Below, one piece after another: positions 30,762-34,358 of a DNA stretch of 34,358 nt. The translations under genes were made by a program, and so were the position numbers. The DNA is from JAHRVQ01 sp047616645. GTDB lineage: Bacteria; Pseudomonadota; Gammaproteobacteria; Pseudomonadales; Azotimanducaceae. The stretch spans positions 1 to 34,358 of the forward strand of contig JBLHIH010000030.1 in assembly GCA_047616645.1 (NCBI GenBank). Reading direction: 5' to 3'. Each line of letters starts with the position of its first letter. Positions within the stretch are counted from its first letter, which is position 1. The notes under the pieces are model-generated. The model was not told where the DNA came from, searched no databases, and worked only from the letters and a program-made list of their open reading frames with translations.

Positions 30762-32150
30762 TTAGATTTGCTCTTTTAGTATTTGATCAACTAACTGCTC
30801 TGCAATACCTATGTAATTTGCGGGTGTTAGAGCAAGAATGTCATTTTTAGATTTTGCGGGCATATCCAAAGTTTCAACAAATTTTTCTATATCATCCTTT
30901 GTCAAAGATTGACCACGACTCAATGCTTTTAGTTTCTCATAGGGTTCTTCAATATCGTGTTTTCTCATGATAGTTTGAATAGGTTCTGCCAGCACTTCCC
31001 AGCTAGCATTAAGATCCTTGGCCAATGCTTCGCGATTGATTTCTAATTTGCCCATACCTTTAAGGGTGGATTGGTAAGAAATTACTGAATACGCGAAGCC
31101 GGTACCCAAATTCCTTAACACAGTCGAATCGGTAAGGTCTCGCTGCCACCTTGATACTGGAAGCTTACTGGACATATGACCCATTATTGCATTGGCAAGC
31201 CCCAAGTTTCCTTCAGAGTTTTCGAAATCTATGGGGTTGACCTTGTGAGGCATGGTCGATGAACCTGTTTCACCATCAATCTTTTTCTGTTTAAAATAGC
31301 CGATAGATATATAGGCCCAAATGTCCCTATTGAAATCAAGAAGAATGGTATTAAATCGACACATCGCGTCAAATAACTCAGCAATATAATCATGAGGTTC
31401 AATTTGGGTAGTGTAAGCATTCCACTCTAATCCAAGACTCTCTACAAAAGATTGACCTTTGTTATGCCAATCTACCTCAGGGTAAGCAGATACATGCGCA
31501 TTAAAGTTGCCGACAGCACCGTTAATTTTTCCTAGAATAGAGACGGCCTCAATCGCTTTTATCTGCCTCCTCAGTCGCGCGCCAACATTAGCAAATTCCT
31601 TACCCATCGTCGTAGGTGAAGCTACCTGCCCATGTGTTTTGGATAACATTGCATCTGATCGATAATTTCGGGCGCCTTTAAATAGGGATGACGCAACTGT
31701 CTCTAGCGAGGGTAAAATAACATTCTGTCGTGCATCTCGTAACATCAAGCCGTAGGCTAAGTTATTAATATCTTCTGAAGTACAGGCAAAATGAACAAAT
31801 TCCATTTTTTCCAATAATTCTGGTAATCCAATATCTCTAAATTTCTGCTTAATGAAGTATTCAACTGCTTTTACATCATGATTAGTGGTTTTTTCGAAAT
31901 CTTTCACGGACTCAGCATCTTTGACCGTAAAACCTGTCAGGATGGTATTGAGAAATTGATCGATATCATCGCTAAATCTTGGCAGCTCGGGAATTTCTGC
32001 ATCTGTACTCAAAAATTGATACCACCTGATTTCTACAAAAACCCGGTAATAAATTAATGCAAACTCGCTAAAGTAAGGACGTAAATCCTCTGTTTTGCTT
32101 GCATAACGTCCATCAATAGGGCTGACAGATGTAAGTGAACTCAATTCCAT
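30762..32150 (-). CDS. purB: Adenylosuccinate lyase
   Basis: PurB acts twice in purine synthesis, splitting SAICAR and adenylosuccinate with release of fumarate. The 462-residue protein is the length of the E. coli enzyme, starts LTSVSPIDGRYASKTEDLRPYFSEF, and has the superfamily signature GSSTMPHKVNPIDFEN near 290-305, with the catalytic serine loop. KTHGQVASPTTMGKEF near 170 contains an active-site His. It lies downstream of hflD and mnmA on the minus strand in the same order as in E. coli. A 57-bp gap to hflD leaves room for a promoter, but none is evident. Confidence 0.96.
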   Translation of the reverse strand: MELSSLTSVSPIDGRYASKTEDLRPYFSEFALIYYRVFVEIRWYQFLSTDAEIPELPRFSDDIDQFLNTILTGFTVKDAESVKDFEKTTNHDVKAVEYFIKQKFRDIGLPELLEKMEFVHFACTSEDINNLAYGLMLRDARQNVILPSLETVASSLFKGARNYRSDAMLSKTHGQVASPTTMGKEFANVGARLRRQIKAIEAVSILGKINGAVGNFNAHVSAYPEVDWHNKGQSFVESLGLEWNAYTTQIEPHDYIAELFDAMCRFNTILLDFNRDIWAYISIGYFKQKKIDGETGSSTMPHKVNPIDFENSEGNLGLANAIMGHMSSKLPVSRWQRDLTDSTVLRNLGTGFAYSVISYQSTLKGMGKLEINREALAKDLNASWEVLAEPIQTIMRKHDIEEPYEKLKALSRGQSLTKDDIEKFVETLDMPAKSKNDILALTPANYIGIAEQLVDQILKEQI

Positions 32151-32207
32151 ATTTGTCTCAAGTTAGATTAAGTATGTTTCATAACTTATTGTATTTAAAA
32201 ATGTTAC

Positions 32208-32804
32208 TTACAAAAAGTCATTTAAAGATTTACGCATCGAAGACCTAGACAGGAGCAAATGCCAACGCCGCCCACCAAGTTGGTGCCATAATACCGCAGA
32301 TCTTAGACCGGAGAGTAGTAAGGCGCGAATCCTTTGCACGTTTATTTCATTCTGTAAATGTTGTTTGTTTCCGCTAATTTGAATCCTAGGTTCTAGCATG
32401 GCTAAAGAATTTCCATAAACCTCGGCAAGAGACGAGATGCAAGTATCTATTTGATTGGGGTAGAAGCTTTCAATACTAGGTAAACTGCGACTAATGCTAT
32501 CGCTGATATCCGTCCTTGTAGACAGGTTTCTTTCCAAGGCGGTGATCGCTAATATATATCGAACAATATCTCCGTGTTGCTGAAGGTCAAATTTTGTCAG
32601 TAAGTTCGCCAATGTTTCGATCCCAAGCTTAATATCGTCGGTACCATGATAAACATCAGATATAGATTCAGGGTTTTGAACAAAGATACAATGCAGACTA
32701 TTGACCAAGGAGTCTTGAGATATCAAACCTGTTTTGGCTATTCCCATGACCAACTGTGCTGATTGAACAAGGCCTGAAAGCGCTAGTACTCGCCCTAAGG
32801 ACAT
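32208..32804 (-). CDS. hflD: HflD-like lysogenization regulator homolog
   Basis: From ATG 32804 the protein has 198 residues and begins MSLGRVLALSGLVQSAQLV, like HflD; an ATG at 32870 would add 22 residues that overlap mnmA and do not fit. The protein is helical with an N-terminal hydrophobic helix, and its length and place between mnmA and purB match E. coli hflD. HflD is membrane-associated; in E. coli it binds phage lambda CII, but its host role is not clear. The start overlaps the mnmA stop by 10 bp, which indicates translational coupling. Confidence 0.85.
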   Translation of the reverse strand: MSLGRVLALSGLVQSAQLVMGIAKTGLISQDSLVNSLHCIFVQNPESISDVYHGTDDIKLGIETLANLLTKFDLQQHGDIVRYILAITALERNLSTRTDISDSISRSLPSIESFYPNQIDTCISSLAEVYGNSLAMLEPRIQISGNKQHLQNEINVQRIRALLLSGLRSAVLWHQLGGRRWHLLLSRSSMRKSLNDFL

Positions 32805-33910
32805 AATGATACGGTAGATTCGATAATTCCGCCTCCAAGACAAATGTCGTTTGTATAAAAGCATGCCCATTGTCCAGGGGTAACGGCACGCTGTGCAGTG
32901 TCGAAATCAATCTGATAAGCGCCTGAAATCTTCTCTATGCGACATGCTTGATCTGCCTGTCGGTATCGTGTTTTTACCATAAGGCGCGCTGGAAGCGCTG
33001 GCCCAGGTTCATTTACCCAAGCGATGTTATTACACTGCATACTAGTGGAGTAGAGTGCCTCGTTATTATTGCCTTGAGCGACATAAAGAATATTGTCGGC
33101 TACGTCTTTCTTGACAACATACCAAGGCTCGTCCGGTGCATTTTTAACCCCGCCAATTCCAAGACCCTGTCTTTGTCCAAGGGTGTAAAACATAACGCCG
33201 TCATGACGCCCAATGGTTTTACCACTTAAACCCTTTATATCTCCCGGTTTTGATGGGATATAACGACTTAAAAAATCTCGAAAGCGTCTTTCTCCAATAA
33301 AACAAATACCAGTGGAGTCTTTTTTTGCATGGGTAGGCAATCCAGATTCAAGTGCAATTTTTCTAACATGCGGTTTTTCTAAGCTACCGATTGGAAATAG
33401 GCAATTTTTCAGTTGTTCAGCAGAAACAGATTGCAGGAAGTAGCTTTGGTCCTTTTGAGGGTCAAGGCCTTTTAGAAGTTTTGTTTCACCATGTAGTTTA
33501 TCTAGACGCGCGTAATGTCCTGTAGCGATCAAATCGGCACCCAGCACATCAGCATATTCTTTGAATACATTAAACTTTATCTCACGATTACAGAGGATAT
33601 CTGGATTAGGGGTACGTCCTTTGCGGTATTCATGCAAAAATTGCTCGAATACATTATCCCAGTACTCGGCGGCAAAATTGGCTTCATGCAGCGGTATACC
33701 CAGGTGATCACAGACCAATTTAGCGTCATTCAGATCTTGTATAGCTGTACAATATTCACTTCCGTCGTCCTCATCCCAGTTTTTCATGAAGAGACCCTGA
33801 ACTTGGTAACCTTCATCTATGAGAATTTTAGCGCTGACAGAAGAGTCTACGCCGCCAGACATTCCCACAATGACTTTTAATTGGTTTTTTGATTCAATGT
33901 TTTGCATCAT
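32795..33910 (-). CDS. mnmA: tRNA-specific 2-thiouridylase MnmA
   Basis: MnmA uses ATP and sulfur relayed from IscS to thiolate uridine 34 of tRNA-Lys, -Glu and -Gln. The 371-residue product has the PP-loop GMSGGVDSSVSA near 17-28, NPDILCNREIKF with the first catalytic cysteine near 105, and STGICFIGERRF with the second cysteine near 202. The C-terminal beta-barrel follows, ending near the GQWACFYTNDICLGGGII segment. Two adjacent ATG codons (33910 and 33907) are possible starts. It is the first gene of the mnmA-hflD-purB run and should have its promoter in the 136-bp gap upstream, divergent from the AsmA-like gene. Confidence 0.96.
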   Translation of the reverse strand: MMQNIESKNQLKVIVGMSGGVDSSVSAKILIDEGYQVQGLFMKNWDEDDGSEYCTAIQDLNDAKLVCDHLGIPLHEANFAAEYWDNVFEQFLHEYRKGRTPNPDILCNREIKFNVFKEYADVLGADLIATGHYARLDKLHGETKLLKGLDPQKDQSYFLQSVSAEQLKNCLFPIGSLEKPHVRKIALESGLPTHAKKDSTGICFIGERRFRDFLSRYIPSKPGDIKGLSGKTIGRHDGVMFYTLGQRQGLGIGGVKNAPDEPWYVVKKDVADNILYVAQGNNNEALYSTSMQCNNIAWVNEPGPALPARLMVKTRYRQADQACRIEKISGAYQIDFDTAQRAVTPGQWACFYTNDICLGGGIIESTVSLCP

Positions 33911-34046
33911 AGCAATACGAAATGCTTAAAAACGTATTTTACAAGAGCAAGGTCATAATGTGTATTCTAGAACTTATATAAAATGACGCTAAAACAATAT
34001 TTCGATCACTTTAGAACCAATTTAGATCTAATACGGGTGAAAACAC

Positions 34047-34358
34047 ATGAATAAAATAATGATTACTGTGATCGTGATTACATTAGCAATAGCGGGAGTG
34101 GGAATCTATTTATACATAAATGTTAACGCGTTGGTTAAGGAGGGGATCGAGCGTTCAGGAAAGGCCGCATTAGGTGTGGAAGTGACTGTTGATCAGGTAC
34201 AAATTTCAATCTTATCTGGAAGTGGTCATATAAAAGGCCTTAAGGTAGCAAATCCGGAGGGTTATTCTTCATCAAAGGCTATTTGGGTAGAAGATATTCA
34301 AGTTGTTCTAGATCTAAGTTCTCTCACATCTGACAGCATTGTCATAAAGAGCATTATT
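34047..34358 (+). CDS. AsmA-like membrane-anchored protein, N-terminal part (3' end outside window)
   Basis: The frame opens at ATG 34047 and stays open to the last base, giving 104 residues. An N-terminal hydrophobic helix (residues ~4-25) anchors the protein in the inner membrane. The region GVEVTVDQVQISILSGSGHIKGLKVANPEGYSSSKAIWVEDIQVVLDLSSL is the typical start of AsmA/DUF748-type repeats (beta-rich, with LKVANPxGY). These proteins are long and often take part in lipid or outer-membrane homeostasis. The available part is too short to place it in a subfamily. A GGGTGA word lies 8-10 bp before the ATG as a possible ribosome-binding site. Confidence 0.75.
   Translation, partial: MNKIMITVIVITLAIAGVGIYLYINVNALVKEGIERSGKAALGVEVTVDQVQISILSGSGHIKGLKVANPEGYSSSKAIWVEDIQVVLDLSSLTSDSIVIKSII

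Overview
The window looks like a chromosomal segment of an AT-rich, probably marine, gammaproteobacterium. The main evidence is the minus-strand gene block mnmA-hflD-purB with a RoxA/YcfD-type oxygenase, plus cysB, thrH, rraA, prpB/prpC and a TonB2-type energy-transduction operon with a TtpC-like subunit. No rRNA, tRNA, CRISPR array or intact insertion sequence was seen. The genus cannot be fixed from the sequence alone; this placement is inference.

Layout. 1-1536 is the C-terminal half of a PreP-like M16C metallopeptidase. 1850-7044 is a six-gene operon (DUF3450, TtpC-like, ExbB, ExbD, TonB, TPR) that should power TonB-dependent outer-membrane uptake, closed by a clear terminator. rsgA follows convergently. 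A 519-bp gap then holds a palindrome and a three-codon minigene ahead of a 35-residue lysine-rich protein. Next come serC (minus strand), a VOC protein, a nucleotide-transporter-like membrane protein, a GNAT protein, a cyclic-nucleotide-binding protein and an SDR. 13737-14542 is a sterol-desaturase-type gene split by a frameshift. metA follows behind a SAM-II riboswitch, then a second SDR and a hybrid sensor kinase interrupted by an in-frame stop. 18713-20530 is a VWA / membrane J-domain / unknown operon. The rest is a 5'-nucleotidase, cysB, cysH, thrH, prpB, prpC, a lytic transglycosylase, rraA, a double-GNAT/PLD-like fusion, roxA, purB, hflD, mnmA and the start of an AsmA-like protein.

How the genes work together. 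Several concern sulfur and amino-acid supply: metA (SAM-controlled), cysB and cysH (sulfate assimilation), and serC with thrH (serine/threonine branch). prpB and prpC are two steps of the methylcitrate cycle. RsgA, RoxA, MnmA and RraA act on ribosomes, tRNA or RNA turnover.

Most notable: (1) a SAM-II riboswitch with a readable ON/OFF pairing scheme for metA and a promoter whose start falls at the aptamer's 5' edge; (2) short tandem duplications, 13-17 bp, crossing or directly following stop codons at four gene ends, with a 15-bp in-frame relative inside the transporter; (3) two broken genes, one split at a T6 run and one by a single in-frame TAA; (4) the M-K-N minigene with a consensus Shine-Dalgarno upstream of the lysine-rich microprotein; (5) the VWA/J-domain operon, whose function I cannot assign.
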